This document shows positions 1 through 8,705 of a stretch of 64,000 bases of DNA, in pieces. The DNA comes from an uncultured Acetatifactor sp. (GTDB lineage: Bacteria > Bacillota > Clostridia > Lachnospirales > Lachnospiraceae): the NCBI GenBank assembly GCA_904501885.1, contig CAJGCP010000011.1, positions 1-64,000 on the forward strand, written 5' to 3'. The stretch's first letter is position 1, and the number at the start of each line of letters is the position of its first letter. A program made the translations under genes and the position numbers. Below the pieces are notes generated by a model that saw nothing but the letters and a program-made list of their open reading frames with translations, was not told the origin of the DNA and searched no databases.

Positions 1-605
1 CAGTTTACGGTGCAGAACTCGTTTTGACGGAAGGCGCTAAGGGTATGCAGGGGGCCATAGACAAGGCGGAGGAATTGCGCAACGAGATAGAAGGCGCTGT
101 GATTTTAGGACAGTTTGATAATCCCGCCAATCCCGCAGCCCATTATGCGACCACAGGTCCTGAGATCTGGCAGGATACGGAAGGCAAGGTTGATATTTTA
201 GTGGCAGGGGTGGGTACCGGTGGAACCATCACCGGCATTGGCAGGTATTTGAAGGAACAAAATCCCAAGATAGAAATCGTGGCGGTAGAACCTGCAGATT
301 CTCCTGTACTGTCAGGAGGAAACCCGGGACCCCACGGGTTGCAGGGCATTGGGGCCGGATTTGTGCCGGGAGCCTTGGATACGGATGTATATGATGAGGT
401 CCTGCAAGTGACCACGGAAGAAGCTTATGCGGCGGGACGATTACTTGCGAAAAAAGAAGGTGTGTTCACCGGCATCAGTGCAGGGGCTGCGTTGCATGCA
501 GCAACACTCATTGCTAAGAAACCGGAGAATGTGGGAAAGACCATCGTGGTGGTACTTCCTGATTCGGGAGACAGGTATTTGTCTACTCCCATGTATAGTG
601 AATAA
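1..605 (+). CDS. cysK: Cysteine synthase A (O-acetylserine sulfhydrylase), C-terminal part
   Basis: The gene is cut by the window edge; the first complete codon is at position 3 and about 200 residues remain. The enzyme is PLP-dependent and makes L-cysteine from O-acetylserine and sulfide in the cytoplasm. The glycine-rich PLP-phosphate loop [10 protein letters not shown] and the C-terminal [10 protein letters not shown] motif, whose Ser contacts the PLP ring nitrogen in this family, are both present. The N-terminal half with the PLP lysine and TSGNTG loop lies outside the window. Cystathionine beta-synthase-like relatives share the fold, but the short C-terminus with no CBS domain favours CysK. 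A perfect terminator follows. Confidence 0.93.
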   Translation, partial: VYGAELVLTEGAKGMQGAIDKAEELRNEIEGAVILGQFDNPANPAAHYATTGPEIWQDTEGKVDILVAGVGTGGTITGIGRYLKEQNPKIEIVAVEPADSPVLSGGNPGPHGLQGIGAGFVPGALDTDVYDEVLQVTTEEAYAAGRLLAKKEGVFTGISAGAALHAATLIAKKPENVGKTIVVVLPDSGDRYLSTPMYSE

Positions 606-654
606 GGATTAGATTGCTATAGATGGCTTTTAGAAAGAAAAGAATATGTGATTC

Positions 655-683
655 AAAAAGAGTTCGCATTGCGAACTCTTTTT
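655..683. terminator. Bidirectional intrinsic terminator between cysK and the tocopherol-cyclase-like gene
   Basis: A perfect 13-bp stem with a 3-nt loop has an A-run at its left base and a T-run at its right base. It can therefore end transcripts from both converging genes. Confidence 0.9.
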
Positions 684-713
684 GTGTATGTCAGGTCTAT
701 GGATTTCAAATGA

Positions 714-1820
714 TTATTCTGCCCGATACTCGCACAGTGCATTGCTGATGGACAGGGTGTCCAACAACTCTTTTCCCTGAGGAGTGCGGCGATAGATTTT
801 GATGGTTCCTGTGCCGGCACTTCCGATCCAAAGGGGAAGTTTGCTCTTGCGCCCATCGGGATTTTCGTAGTTCATATTCATCATTTCTGATTTTAAGCAA
901 CTTGCGGAGATTTTCACGATGGAAGTTTTGTTTTTTGCAACAATGTGCCAAATGTAGCGCTTGTTGGTTTCTTTGGTTTCCCATCTGCAGTTCATGAAAG
1001 AAAAATCTTCACCGGTATAAGTTAACTGCAACATCAGCCTGCGACGCAGGGGGAATTTGAAAAACCTGGGAATACAACCGTTGATAGCCAATACAGAGTG
1101 GCGAAGTTCTTTGCCGGTACGCTGGCTGTGAAGCTTAGAGCCTGCAAACTGGAACCAGGGATTGTTGAAGTTCTTGCCCCAATGCTTATCTGCATAGCCG
1201 TAACTGAGCTCCGGAGAAACAATATATTTCACACCATCCAATAACACTGTGCCACGGAAGAAACTGCGAATGCCTTCTCCGTGCCAGTAACTATCCAGTA
1301 CATTGCAAAATTGTGCTACAAGACTGCTGCAGAGTCCTGTGTGGCAGGAAACGGATTTATGTACTTCCAGATCCCAAACCATCACACCTGCATCTGTCAT
1401 CAGATAACGTTTCTGTGCATCTGTTGCAGATACTTCTACACATCCTGAAATGTGGTCTTCACTGTAGAAACAGTCGTCTACCTCCATCAGTAGGGGAGTG
1501 CCTGTTGTTTTCAGAGCAGAGATGGGATAAAAAGCATGGAGCTGTTTGCCGGGTTCGCCATTTGCTCCGGGCAATACGCCCACATTCATCATCACATAGG
1601 AGGGCTTGATGCCGTTCTTTTTGTAATAGGGATGCTGACCGTAAATGGGAATATCGCGACTGAGTTTGGGATTAATCACAAAGAATTCTACAAAAAAAGT
1701 GCGTACTTCTCCTGAAGCAGGCTCAAGGCCGGAGAATGAATGCCACCAGCGCATGTAACCTTTTTGGCCAAGAGAGCCGCACAACTGATATGAATTTCTT
1801 CGAATGTCAGAAATGTTCAT
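714..1820 (-). CDS. Tocopherol-cyclase-like protein
   Basis: The protein has 368 residues. I chose the ATG at 1820 because AGAGGAACC precedes it; an in-frame extension upstream to 1895 has no ribosome binding site and would cross the promoter. The sequence resembles the tocopherol cyclase family (PF14249): an N-terminal RRWHSF-type stretch (here MRWWHSFSG), a central YGYADKHWGKNF signature and an all-beta look. Anaerobes do not make tocopherol, so the substrate is unknown; clostridial relatives are usually annotated only by this domain. No signal peptide or membrane segment is visible. The gene stands alone and converges on cysK. Confidence 0.6.
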   Translation of the reverse strand: MNISDIRRNSYQLCGSLGQKGYMRWWHSFSGLEPASGEVRTFFVEFFVINPKLSRDIPIYGQHPYYKKNGIKPSYVMMNVGVLPGANGEPGKQLHAFYPISALKTTGTPLLMEVDDCFYSEDHISGCVEVSATDAQKRYLMTDAGVMVWDLEVHKSVSCHTGLCSSLVAQFCNVLDSYWHGEGIRSFFRGTVLLDGVKYIVSPELSYGYADKHWGKNFNNPWFQFAGSKLHSQRTGKELRHSVLAINGCIPRFFKFPLRRRLMLQLTYTGEDFSFMNCRWETKETNKRYIWHIVAKNKTSIVKISASCLKSEMMNMNYENPDGRKSKLPLWIGSAGTGTIKIYRRTPQGKELLDTLSISNALCEYRAE

Positions 1821-1866
1821 GTGGTTCCTCTTTTGTAGAAAACAAGATGTCGTAGTTACAAAATAT

Positions 1867-1895
1867 ATTCTACCACAAGATGTAGGAAATGACAA
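1867..1895 (-). promoter_or_regulatory. Promoter of the tocopherol-cyclase-like gene
   Basis: Read on the minus strand, TTGTCA is followed after 17 nt by TAGAAT, which has an upstream TGG (extended -10). The ATG is about 47 nt downstream of the -10. Confidence 0.7.
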
Positions 1896-1964
1896 GAGTG
1901 TCGTTGCAAAAAATAAAAAGGATTTTTATGGAAAAAAGACTTAAATCAGAGAGGTGAAAAAGTA

Positions 1965-1998
1965 ATAAAAATAGGCGCCCTTTTTGCAAGGCGCCTAT
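1965..1998 (-). terminator. Intrinsic terminator of mgtE
   Basis: A perfect 9-bp stem (1971-1979 with 1990-1998) is followed on the minus strand by TTTTATTAC. It lies 35 nt past the mgtE stop codon. Confidence 0.85.
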
Positions 1999-2032
1999 GC
2001 AAATATTCGTGAATTCTTTTAGCAATTTAGCA

Positions 2033-3430
2033 TCATCCGATGCGAATGCCGGACAACAATAGACCCACCAAACCGTAGTATGCGATTACCGCAGCCAAGT
2101 CATTGATGGTGGTAATCAAAGGGCCGGAGGCCACTGCCGGGTCAATTTTAATTTTGTGGAAGAAGATGGGAATAATGGTTCCCACAAATCCGGAAATGAC
2201 CATTGCCACTAAGAGAGACAATGCCACACAGCCGGCAACCAACAGAACCTGTTCCATGGGAAGATTCTTGGTTAGGAGCAGATATCCGCCTACAAAACCA
2301 AAGGAAATCAATCCCACTAGGAATCCATTGGCAGCACCGATACGGATTTCTTTGGAAATCAGTTTCAGTTTTTCTCTACCTGCCACTCCTTCGTCCATCA
2401 GCACACGGATGGTCACAGCCAGAGACTGGGTACCGGTATTCCCGGCCATACCTAAAATCAGGGATTGGAAACAGATGACAATGGACAATTCTGCCACAAT
2501 CTTTTCAAAAATGCCCACCACACTGGAAACCACCAAACCAAGACCCAGCAACAACAGTAGCCAGGGAAGTCTCTTTTTGATACTTTCCAATAGAGGTTCA
2601 TCCAAATCTTCTTCGGAGGACAAACCTGCCAGTTTTGCGTAGTCGTCGCTCATCTCGTCGTCTACTGCGTCCACCAGATTTTCGGAAGTGATGACGCCGA
2701 TGATTTCATTTTCATCATTCAAAACGGGAATGGAGTCTTCCGCATAGTCCTTCAATCGCTCGATAGACTCGGAAATTTTTTCTTTGCTGCCTATGCTGGG
2801 ATACTCCCGGCTGATGATGTCGTCTAGGGGTGTGAAATCTCTTGCAATAATCAAATCCTTCAAGTCAATGGCACCATCGTATTTGCCATCTTTATCTACC
2901 ACATAGATGGTACCGATATTATCATTTTCCTTGGCCTGCTCTACCAGGGCACGCATGGCTTTTTTGACGGTAAAATCTTCTGAGATAGCCACATAATTGG
3001 TGGTCATCAGATATCCGATTTCATCTTCTTCAAAGGACTGAATGAGGCGGACATCCTCGGCGGATTCTTCATCCATCAGGGAGAGCAATTCTTCCTGGGT
3101 ATTTTCGGACTCGATGTCCTCCAATGCGGCCACCGCATCCTCTGCGTCCATGCTACCGAGAATTTCTGCCGCCTGCTCCAGGGGCAACTCCTCCAAATAG
3201 GTGGATATATTGTCCAGGTAGGAAATGATTTCGGAGGTTTGTTCCAGACCTAAGATGTCATAGAGTCGGATACGTGTCTCCATATCAAGTTCTTCGATGG
3301 CGTCTGCAATATCACCTGCGTGGAAGTCGCTCAGTGCATCGCGGATTTCTTCATCGGATGTGGTGTTTTGGATGATTTCCAAAATCATATCTTTTTGGTC
3401 TGCATTAAATTGTTCTGTATCCAAAGCCAT
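2033..3430 (-). CDS. mgtE: Magnesium transporter MgtE
   Basis: This 465-residue protein has the full MgtE layout: a cytoplasmic N domain of helical repeats (about 1-130), a pair of CBS domains (about 135-255) that sense Mg2+, and a five-helix membrane domain (about 285-465). The conserved pore motif GNTGTQSLAVT and the C-terminal NDLAAVIAYYG segment are present. It moves Mg2+ inward and closes when cytosolic Mg2+ is high. The ATG has a strong AAGGAGG. The 5' leader is only about 35 nt after the promoter, too short for an M-box or ykoK riboswitch. Confidence 0.95.
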   Translation of the reverse strand: MALDTEQFNADQKDMILEIIQNTTSDEEIRDALSDFHAGDIADAIEELDMETRIRLYDILGLEQTSEIISYLDNISTYLEELPLEQAAEILGSMDAEDAVAALEDIESENTQEELLSLMDEESAEDVRLIQSFEEDEIGYLMTTNYVAISEDFTVKKAMRALVEQAKENDNIGTIYVVDKDGKYDGAIDLKDLIIARDFTPLDDIISREYPSIGSKEKISESIERLKDYAEDSIPVLNDENEIIGVITSENLVDAVDDEMSDDYAKLAGLSSEEDLDEPLLESIKKRLPWLLLLLGLGLVVSSVVGIFEKIVAELSIVICFQSLILGMAGNTGTQSLAVTIRVLMDEGVAGREKLKLISKEIRIGAANGFLVGLISFGFVGGYLLLTKNLPMEQVLLVAGCVALSLLVAMVISGFVGTIIPIFFHKIKIDPAVASGPLITTINDLAAVIAYYGLVGLLLSGIRIG

Positions 3431-3471
3431 ATCATTTCCTCCTTTCCGTGTATTTCTTATATTATGATAAT

Positions 3472-3500
3472 AGCATACTATTTTTGCAAAAACCAGTCAA
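3472..3500 (-). promoter_or_regulatory. mgtE promoter
   Basis: On the minus strand TTGACT, 17 nt and TATGCT lie 40 to 70 nt before the mgtE ATG. Confidence 0.7.
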
Positions 3501-3554
3501 TATTTGGCGCAGGAAAAGAATAAGTTTTTTGTTTCAAAAATTTAAATTTGGGTA

Positions 3555-3583
3555 TTGACTTTTGTCAGGTCGGGGTGTAAATT
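3555..3583 (+). promoter_or_regulatory. Candidate promoter of the Tad operon
   Basis: TTGACT is followed after 17 nt by TAAATT. Transcription from here would give a leader of about 130 nt before the ATPase gene. Confidence 0.6.
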
Positions 3584-3724
3584 AGCAAGTACTTAGTCAC
3601 ATGTCGACAGCTAAGTGAGGTGTGTCATCACATCTATTGTACTAAAATTCTTTTAATTCTATTCTGTATTACCCGGTCGTTTCGACCAAATTTTCAAACA
3701 ATGATCAAGTCTGAAAAATAGTTT
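3584..3724 (+). other. Untranslated leader of the Tad operon
   Basis: The stretch holds two small hairpins: CTTAG/CTAAG (about 3592-3616) and GGTCG/CGACC (about 3676-3688). I could not match it to a known riboswitch; in particular it lacks c-di-GMP-I and c-di-GMP-II signatures. No terminator with a T-run is seen. Confidence 0.35.
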
Positions 3725-4918
3725 GTGCACGCTGTTTTTGGGCGCGAATGGGGGGATGTATGTATCGTTAAGCTACGAGATGCTGCGGGACGAAATTTAT
3801 TGCAGGATTTAGTATCCGATTATACCGGTGGCAAGCAGCAGTCACTGGTACAGATGAAAAAGGGACAGATGACGAAGGCTACCTTTTTGGAGGAGGCCGG
3901 AAACCATATCCTTACGTACTATCAAATGAATGGGGAGGACGCGCAGGCCCTGCTTGCACAATTTGAACAATATATTTTTGGATATTCCATCCTGTCCACT
4001 CTGATAGATGATCCATCTGTGTCGGATATCCGCGTGATCTCCTACGATAATATCAGAGTCAAACGGGAGGGAAGACGAATGTCCTCCGATGTGGCTTTTG
4101 CTTCCCCGGAGGAGTATCGACAATTTGTGGACTATGTGGCCACAAGAAATCAAGTCAACATATCAAATCTAAATGCCATCGGACGATTTACCGATGACGA
4201 CTCTCATCCGGAGTTTATCTTGCGATTTACTCTGTCCATGCCGCTGGTAAATTCCTACCACGAGCCATATCTTTGTATTCGGAAAATTCCCAAGAGATTT
4301 CCGCAAATGAAGGATTTAATTGCAGCCGGAATGTTAGACCGTACGACAGCGGAACTTTTGGTGACCCGCTTTCGCAGTGGCTCTACCCTGATTTGTGGTG
4401 GAAACTCATCGGGCAAGACCACATTGTTAAATGCGTTAAAGGAAACCTTACCGGATGATGTGGCGGTGTTGGTTGCCCAGCAGGCGGATGAACTTACCAC
4501 TTACTTTCATCCGGATATGATGTTTTTGCATTCCCTGCCCGGAAATGCTGAACAACAGGTCAGCTATGGATTGGAGGAAATCAGCATTGCGGGGCTTACC
4601 ATGGATGTGGATTTTTTCATTATTGGCGAAGTGAAGGGCGGAGAGGCCATTTATCTTTTGAATGCGGCCTATACCGGACAGCTGTGTGCCGCAACCATTC
4701 ATGCACCCGGCGCCCACAAGGCACCGGAAAAACTGGTGGATTATGCCATGCAGGGAAGCCGGTATTCCAGGGATGAACTGATGAAATTTATGGAATGCTT
4801 CCAAACACTGGTATTCATGAAGCATTACAAGGTGGCAGAGGTGTATGCCTGCAACGGCTGGGACGGAGAGCGTAAAAGCTTGCGGTATGAAAAAATCTAT
4901 GAGAGGAACACGGAATGA
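3725..4918 (+). CDS. Tad/CpaF-type secretion ATPase
   Basis: This is the cytoplasmic hexameric ATPase (CpaF/VirB11 family) that powers assembly of Flp-type pili. The open frame from GTG at 3725 codes for 397 residues. An N-terminal domain is followed by Walker A GGNSSGKTT (225-233), a hydrophobic Walker B ending FFIIGE, and the histidine-box region with ATIHAPG. Its stop overlaps the next start by 4 nt (ATGA). The true N-terminus is doubtful: the first 30 residues do not look like the family, whereas another frame from ATG 3756 reads MYVSLSYEMLRDEIYCRI and stops just where this frame becomes convincing. A frameshift is possible. Confidence 0.85.
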   Translation: MHAVFGREWGDVCIVKLRDAAGRNLLQDLVSDYTGGKQQSLVQMKKGQMTKATFLEEAGNHILTYYQMNGEDAQALLAQFEQYIFGYSILSTLIDDPSVSDIRVISYDNIRVKREGRRMSSDVAFASPEEYRQFVDYVATRNQVNISNLNAIGRFTDDDSHPEFILRFTLSMPLVNSYHEPYLCIRKIPKRFPQMKDLIAAGMLDRTTAELLVTRFRSGSTLICGGNSSGKTTLLNALKETLPDDVAVLVAQQADELTTYFHPDMMFLHSLPGNAEQQVSYGLEEISIAGLTMDVDFFIIGEVKGGEAIYLLNAAYTGQLCAATIHAPGAHKAPEKLVDYAMQGSRYSRDELMKFMECFQTLVFMKHYKVAEVYACNGWDGERKSLRYEKIYERNTE

Positions 4919-5841
4919 AATATTTGATTTTATTTCTGCTGGCAGTGGGATTTTGGCTCCTGTTTTTAGAAGGAAGAATAACGCTGTTTGCGCAAGCCTT
5001 TTATGAGAGAAGCTTATGGGAATTGGGTGCTGCGTCCAGGCGTAGAAATCTGGAAGAACGCAAACGCCGCCTTTTGGGAGCGGAGGATAATTTTTGGTCC
5101 AAAACTGAGAAGTATCTCTATTACAGTGGCATAAAACTAAAGTATCCGCATCTTACGGCAGAACTTTGGATTGCCATGCATTTGTCAGTATATGCGGCGG
5201 TAATTGTGATGGGTGGTTTCTTGTTTGATATGGAAGATGTGTTGTTGGTGCTTCTGGTGTTTGTACTTGCAGAACGGGTGATTTTGCAAAGAAAAAGATC
5301 AAAGAATAGAACTGTCGTGGGTCAGGAATTGCCCCAACTCATCGATTTTCTGGGAAATTACAGCATCACTTCAGGAGAGCTTACAGGAGTGCTGTTGCAG
5401 ATTGCCAGATATGTGGGGAAACCGTTGTCACAGGTGTTGGAAAGTTGTTACTATGAGGCGCAGACCACAGGGGACACCAGAGCGGCGCTTTTGGCCATGC
5501 GGGACAAAATAGAGCATCCGCAATTTAAGGAGTTGGTCACAAATATGGAAGTGAACTTGAGGTATTGCGCCGATTTTTCTGTGTTGACAGTGGGAAGCAA
5601 ACGTACTCTGAGAGAGTATCTCAAAAACGCCGGAGAACGTACGGGGATGTTGCGGGAAGCACTTGTCAGTATGGGAATTTTATTGGGAATGTCCTTCCTT
5701 GTACTTTGGGGAGTCAGCGGTATGGTAGAAATGTCAGTTTCTTCTATGCTGTTTGGTACCCTCCCCGGAAAAATCGGAATGATTGCCATGGTGGTCATTG
5801 CCCTGCTGTTTTACCGTCAAATCAATCAGATTCACAATTAG
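4915..5841 (+). CDS. TadB-like inner-membrane pilus assembly protein
   Basis: This 308-residue protein belongs to the type II secretion F (GspF/TadB) family. Hydrophobic segments lie near residues 2-20, 90-118, 240-260 and 280-300. A cytoplasmic helical F domain between them includes QELPQLIDFLGNYS. In Tad systems TadB and TadC form the membrane platform on which the ATPase pushes pilin subunits. The start overlaps the ATPase stop, indicating coupled translation. The following gene supplies the TadC partner. Confidence 0.82.
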   Translation: MKYLILFLLAVGFWLLFLEGRITLFAQAFYERSLWELGAASRRRNLEERKRRLLGAEDNFWSKTEKYLYYSGIKLKYPHLTAELWIAMHLSVYAAVIVMGGFLFDMEDVLLVLLVFVLAERVILQRKRSKNRTVVGQELPQLIDFLGNYSITSGELTGVLLQIARYVGKPLSQVLESCYYEAQTTGDTRAALLAMRDKIEHPQFKELVTNMEVNLRYCADFSVLTVGSKRTLREYLKNAGERTGMLREALVSMGILLGMSFLVLWGVSGMVEMSVSSMLFGTLPGKIGMIAMVVIALLFYRQINQIHN

Positions 5842-5851
5842 GAGGGGAAGA

Positions 5852-6688
5852 ATGGACATAAACATTGCTCTATGCATGCAAATGACACGTATTGCCTGTA
5901 CGATTCTTGTTTTCCTGCTGGTGTTTCTGTTGCTGGCAAAAGAAGGCGGAAAACACAAAATGCTGGCTGCGTATCGCGAAATAGAGGGCCTGCTTGTAAA
6001 CAGCGCCGGAGGGAAGCAATGGTATCTGCGCACGCAGAGTAGGTTGAGCCGTTATGGCGCAGGGTTTCACTATGGTAGGCATATTCACCCGGTTTCTTAC
6101 TGTCTGGTCAGAATGCTGCTGTGTTTGACAGGTATTCTGGTGGTGGGAAACTTGGATATCACCTTGAGAATATTTTGCGGACTGGCGTTTTATTTTCTAC
6201 CGGATGTGCTTCTCTTGTATCTGAATAAAAAGGACAATGCAAGGATGCTTCCGGAGATTAAACTGATGTACCACACCATGGAACTCCAAATCAAGGCGGG
6301 TGTGTATGTGATGGATGCCTTGGCTGAGTGTTACGGAAGCGTGGCCCATAAACGACTAAAGGCAGCGCTTTTGGATTTGGCGGGAGATATTGCCATACGG
6401 GCGGACGTATATGACGCACTCGGTAGTTTTCAGGCAAAGTTTGAAAACAGTCATATCAATGCCCTGTGTGTCACCATCTGTCAGGCACTGGAGTCAGGCC
6501 AGGCGGTGGAACTATTGCGGGACCTAGGGGAACAGGTGAAGGATATGGAACAACAGGTACTGATGTCCAAGAAGGCTTCCCTGGATCGTAGCCTCACTTT
6601 CTATCAGCTGGGAATTCTCACCGTGGTGCTGGGACTGACACTCTACATATGTATCGTTCAAATGCTGGATGTGGCAGTGGGATTGTAA
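5852..6688 (+). CDS. TadC-like inner-membrane pilus assembly protein
   Basis: The protein has 278 residues. I placed the start at ATG 5852 because AGGAGGGG precedes it at optimal spacing; an upstream ATG at 5783 lies inside tadB without such a site. The protein opens with a hydrophobic segment (about 10-28), has two more near 85-125 and a last one at the C-terminus. The F-domain-like stretch around LPEIKLMYHTMELQIKAG resembles TadC. It should pair with the TadB-like protein in the membrane platform. Confidence 0.8.
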   Translation: MDINIALCMQMTRIACTILVFLLVFLLLAKEGGKHKMLAAYREIEGLLVNSAGGKQWYLRTQSRLSRYGAGFHYGRHIHPVSYCLVRMLLCLTGILVVGNLDITLRIFCGLAFYFLPDVLLLYLNKKDNARMLPEIKLMYHTMELQIKAGVYVMDALAECYGSVAHKRLKAALLDLAGDIAIRADVYDALGSFQAKFENSHINALCVTICQALESGQAVELLRDLGEQVKDMEQQVLMSKKASLDRSLTFYQLGILTVVLGLTLYICIVQMLDVAVGL

Positions 6689-6776
6689 ACGAATTTTATA
6701 AAACTGAATAATGGCTAGAGATGTCCCAAAAGGATATCGCAAATAAAAATATTGAAATGAAAGGAAAAGATAAGTT

Positions 6777-7025
6777 ATGAGAGAAAATATGATGAACAAA
6801 ATGGATGGATTTGTAATCAAGTGCAAGATGGGAGCAGATGCATTGCGCCGAAAAGGTATGAAAACAGAGGACGGAATCGACGGTATCTTGGTGACGGTAG
6901 GCCTTTGTATCATCGCATTGCTTCTGTGCGTTACCATGAAGGAGAGCCTGGAAACCTTTATCACAGGTGTTGTTTCAAACCTGACCACCGAGGCCAATGA
7001 GATTCTCACAGGCACAGGCGTGTGA
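6777..7025 (+). CDS. Flp-type pilin-like small protein
   Basis: The protein has 82 residues: a basic cytoplasmic leader of about 28 residues, the segment KTEDGIDGILVTVGLC and one long hydrophobic helix, then a short hydrophilic tail. This matches the Flp1-like pilin pattern, in which an acidic residue follows the prepilin cleavage site. The exact cleavage point is not certain, because the sequence G-MKTEDG is only similar to the usual G/xxxxEY motif. It is the likely major structural pilin, with its prepilin peptidase encoded at the end of the operon. Confidence 0.72.
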   Translation: MRENMMNKMDGFVIKCKMGADALRRKGMKTEDGIDGILVTVGLCIIALLLCVTMKESLETFITGVVSNLTTEANEILTGTGV

Positions 7026-7381
7026 TGAAAAAGGAGAGGGGTGTTGCTGCGGAGTTTCCTGTGGTCTGCTTGTGTCTATTGGCGTTGACCGTGCTTTTGT
7101 TCTCTTATTTGGGGAGTGTGAAGGTAATTCAACAGAAGGAAACTTTGGGGCAGATTGCAAGAAAATATCTGTTGATTATGGAAACAATGGGGTATTTGGG
7201 ATCCCAGGACCGGCAGAACCTGATGGTGGAACTGGAAGAAATGGGGTTGGAGCAAATTTCCATCGCTGGAACATCCACCAGTCAGAGGTGCTACGGGGAT
7301 GAAATTGTTTTAAGTATTCAGGGAGTGTTGGAAGATGGGCGCAGGGTTACGGAAAAAAGGTTTTCTACAGCAAAAAATTAA
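7025..7381 (+). CDS. TadE-like minor pseudopilin 1
   Basis: The protein has 118 residues from ATG 7025, which overlaps the previous stop (TGATG); a GTG one codon upstream is also possible. It starts with MKKERGVAAEFPVV followed by a hydrophobic helix, the usual layout of a TadE-like pseudopilin with Glu near position 5 of the mature form. The rest is a small predicted extracellular alpha/beta domain. It probably caps or primes the Flp pilus. No specific family motif beyond the N-terminus could be recognised. Confidence 0.65.
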   Translation: MKKERGVAAEFPVVCLCLLALTVLLFSYLGSVKVIQQKETLGQIARKYLLIMETMGYLGSQDRQNLMVELEEMGLEQISIAGTSTSQRCYGDEIVLSIQGVLEDGRRVTEKRFSTAKN

Positions 7382-7955
7382 GGTTGTAGGAGAGGGCAAG
7401 CTACGGAAGGAATCCGGCAGAATAAGTTTTATTGTGGGTTTGTACTTTGCCTTATTTTTCGCGGTGCTACTGTATGCTTCCATACAGATACAGAGAATGC
7501 AGGCAGCATCCCTTTATCTGGAGGATGCCTTGGCGGCTTCTAATTTAGGGGCCGCCATGGTGGACCTTCGGGAATATGGAAAGAGTCATCAGATCTTGGT
7601 GGAATCTCCACAGGAAAGTTACAGAATTTTTCAAAAGTTATTACGCAAGAACTTAAACCTCGACGAAAACTTTTATCCGGCACAGGGCAGCGTTTTGGGG
7701 GACAAGGTGGAGATACGACAGTTTGCTGTTTATAACGTAGAATCAAATAAACTGGTAGAGCATTATTTTGACCGATACGGAAATGTTTGGGTGACAGACT
7801 TTCCCAAGGGGGGCTTCTGGGCTCCTAATTGGCAGATGGTGGAGTATACCTCCATTTATAGTGAAGTGCAGACCAAGGTAAAATGTTTTCCGGGGGTGTA
7901 TGTGAACGCACGAAAAGGAAAGTTGGTTGAAGTGGTAAACGAATCTGTAAAGTAG
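7335..7955 (+). CDS. TadE/TadG-like minor pseudopilin 2
   Basis: This 206-residue protein overlaps the preceding gene by 47 nt in another frame; GGAG sits about 9 nt before its ATG. A basic N-terminus is followed by KESGRISFIVG and one hydrophobic helix (about 29-50), then an extracellular region of about 150 residues. The arrangement of leader, Glu and helix is typical of TadE/F/G proteins that form the pilus tip or cell-wall contact. Assignment rests on position in the operon and the N-terminal pattern. Confidence 0.6.
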   Translation: MGAGLRKKGFLQQKIKVVGEGKLRKESGRISFIVGLYFALFFAVLLYASIQIQRMQAASLYLEDALAASNLGAAMVDLREYGKSHQILVESPQESYRIFQKLLRKNLNLDENFYPAQGSVLGDKVEIRQFAVYNVESNKLVEHYFDRYGNVWVTDFPKGGFWAPNWQMVEYTSIYSEVQTKVKCFPGVYVNARKGKLVEVVNESVK

Positions 7956-8033
7956 ACAGATGAAAGAAAGTAGGAAGAAGGCGAATGGGAAAGACAGATG
8001 TTTCATGGCAAGACATGGAGAGGAGGCAGTATT

Positions 8034-8705
8034 GTGAAGAAAAACAGACCCACAGAAGGTAAGACCAATAGGGAGAACAGATGGAAACTGGGAGTGGGCA
8101 TTGCAGCATTGGTGGCGGCACTCTCTGTTTTTATCATCATGTTACAAATAGAGAAGAATGCGTTGGAGAGATATGAGAAGAGGGCAGTATATGTGGCGGA
8201 GCGGGAGATTCCTGCCGGATATGTGCTGACGGAAGATAATTATGAAAAGTATTTTGGTGTCCGCAAGGTGGATGCCGGGATGGTGCCGGAGGGAGTAGCG
8301 GATAACATAGAGGATTTGTACGGGCAAGCACCGGTATATGATATTTCCAAAGGGACGGTTTTGGATGCAAAGATGTTTGTGGAAGGAAAAACCGTGCCTA
8401 AGGAATTGAAAACACCAATTGTGGTGGGAGCCAGAGTGGAAGATTTGTTTCAGGTGGCAGGAGGTATTTTGCGGTCGGGGGACAAGGTGCATATTGTGGT
8501 CGTGTCATCGGAAGGAGAGGCCGACATCAAATGGGAAAATGTGATTGTGGAAAGTGCTTTTAGTGGTTCCGGTGAATCAGTGGATGCCTGGGACACCACC
8601 ACGCCGGCACTTCGAATCAATCTTTATTTAGAGAAGAATCAGGTGGAGAAGTTTTATGAGGAGTTGGCAAAGGGGAGCATCAGAGCGGTTAAGGTATGTG
8701 ATTAA
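8034..8705 (+). CDS. CpaB/RcpC-like SAF-domain protein
   Basis: The protein has 223 residues. GTG 8034 is preferred because GGAGAGGAGG lies 7 nt upstream; an in-frame ATG at 7998 is weaker. One membrane segment (about residues 18-40) anchors an extracytoplasmic SAF domain seen as VAEREIPAGYVLTEDNYE, followed by a second beta-rich part. CpaB/RcpC proteins help pilus assembly at the wall and may bind polysaccharide. Its 3' end overlaps the next gene by about 50 nt. Confidence 0.75.
   Translation: MKKNRPTEGKTNRENRWKLGVGIAALVAALSVFIIMLQIEKNALERYEKRAVYVAEREIPAGYVLTEDNYEKYFGVRKVDAGMVPEGVADNIEDLYGQAPVYDISKGTVLDAKMFVEGKTVPKELKTPIVVGARVEDLFQVAGGILRSGDKVHIVVVSSEGEADIKWENVIVESAFSGSGESVDAWDTTTPALRINLYLEKNQVEKFYEELAKGSIRAVKVCD

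Noticed and set aside
3431..3471. Mg2+ riboswitch ahead of mgtE
   Set aside because: The leader after the promoter is too short to hold an M-box.
3584..3724. Possible c-di-GMP riboswitch ahead of the pilus operon
   Set aside because: A pilus operon made it tempting, but neither class I nor class II conserved bases could be found.
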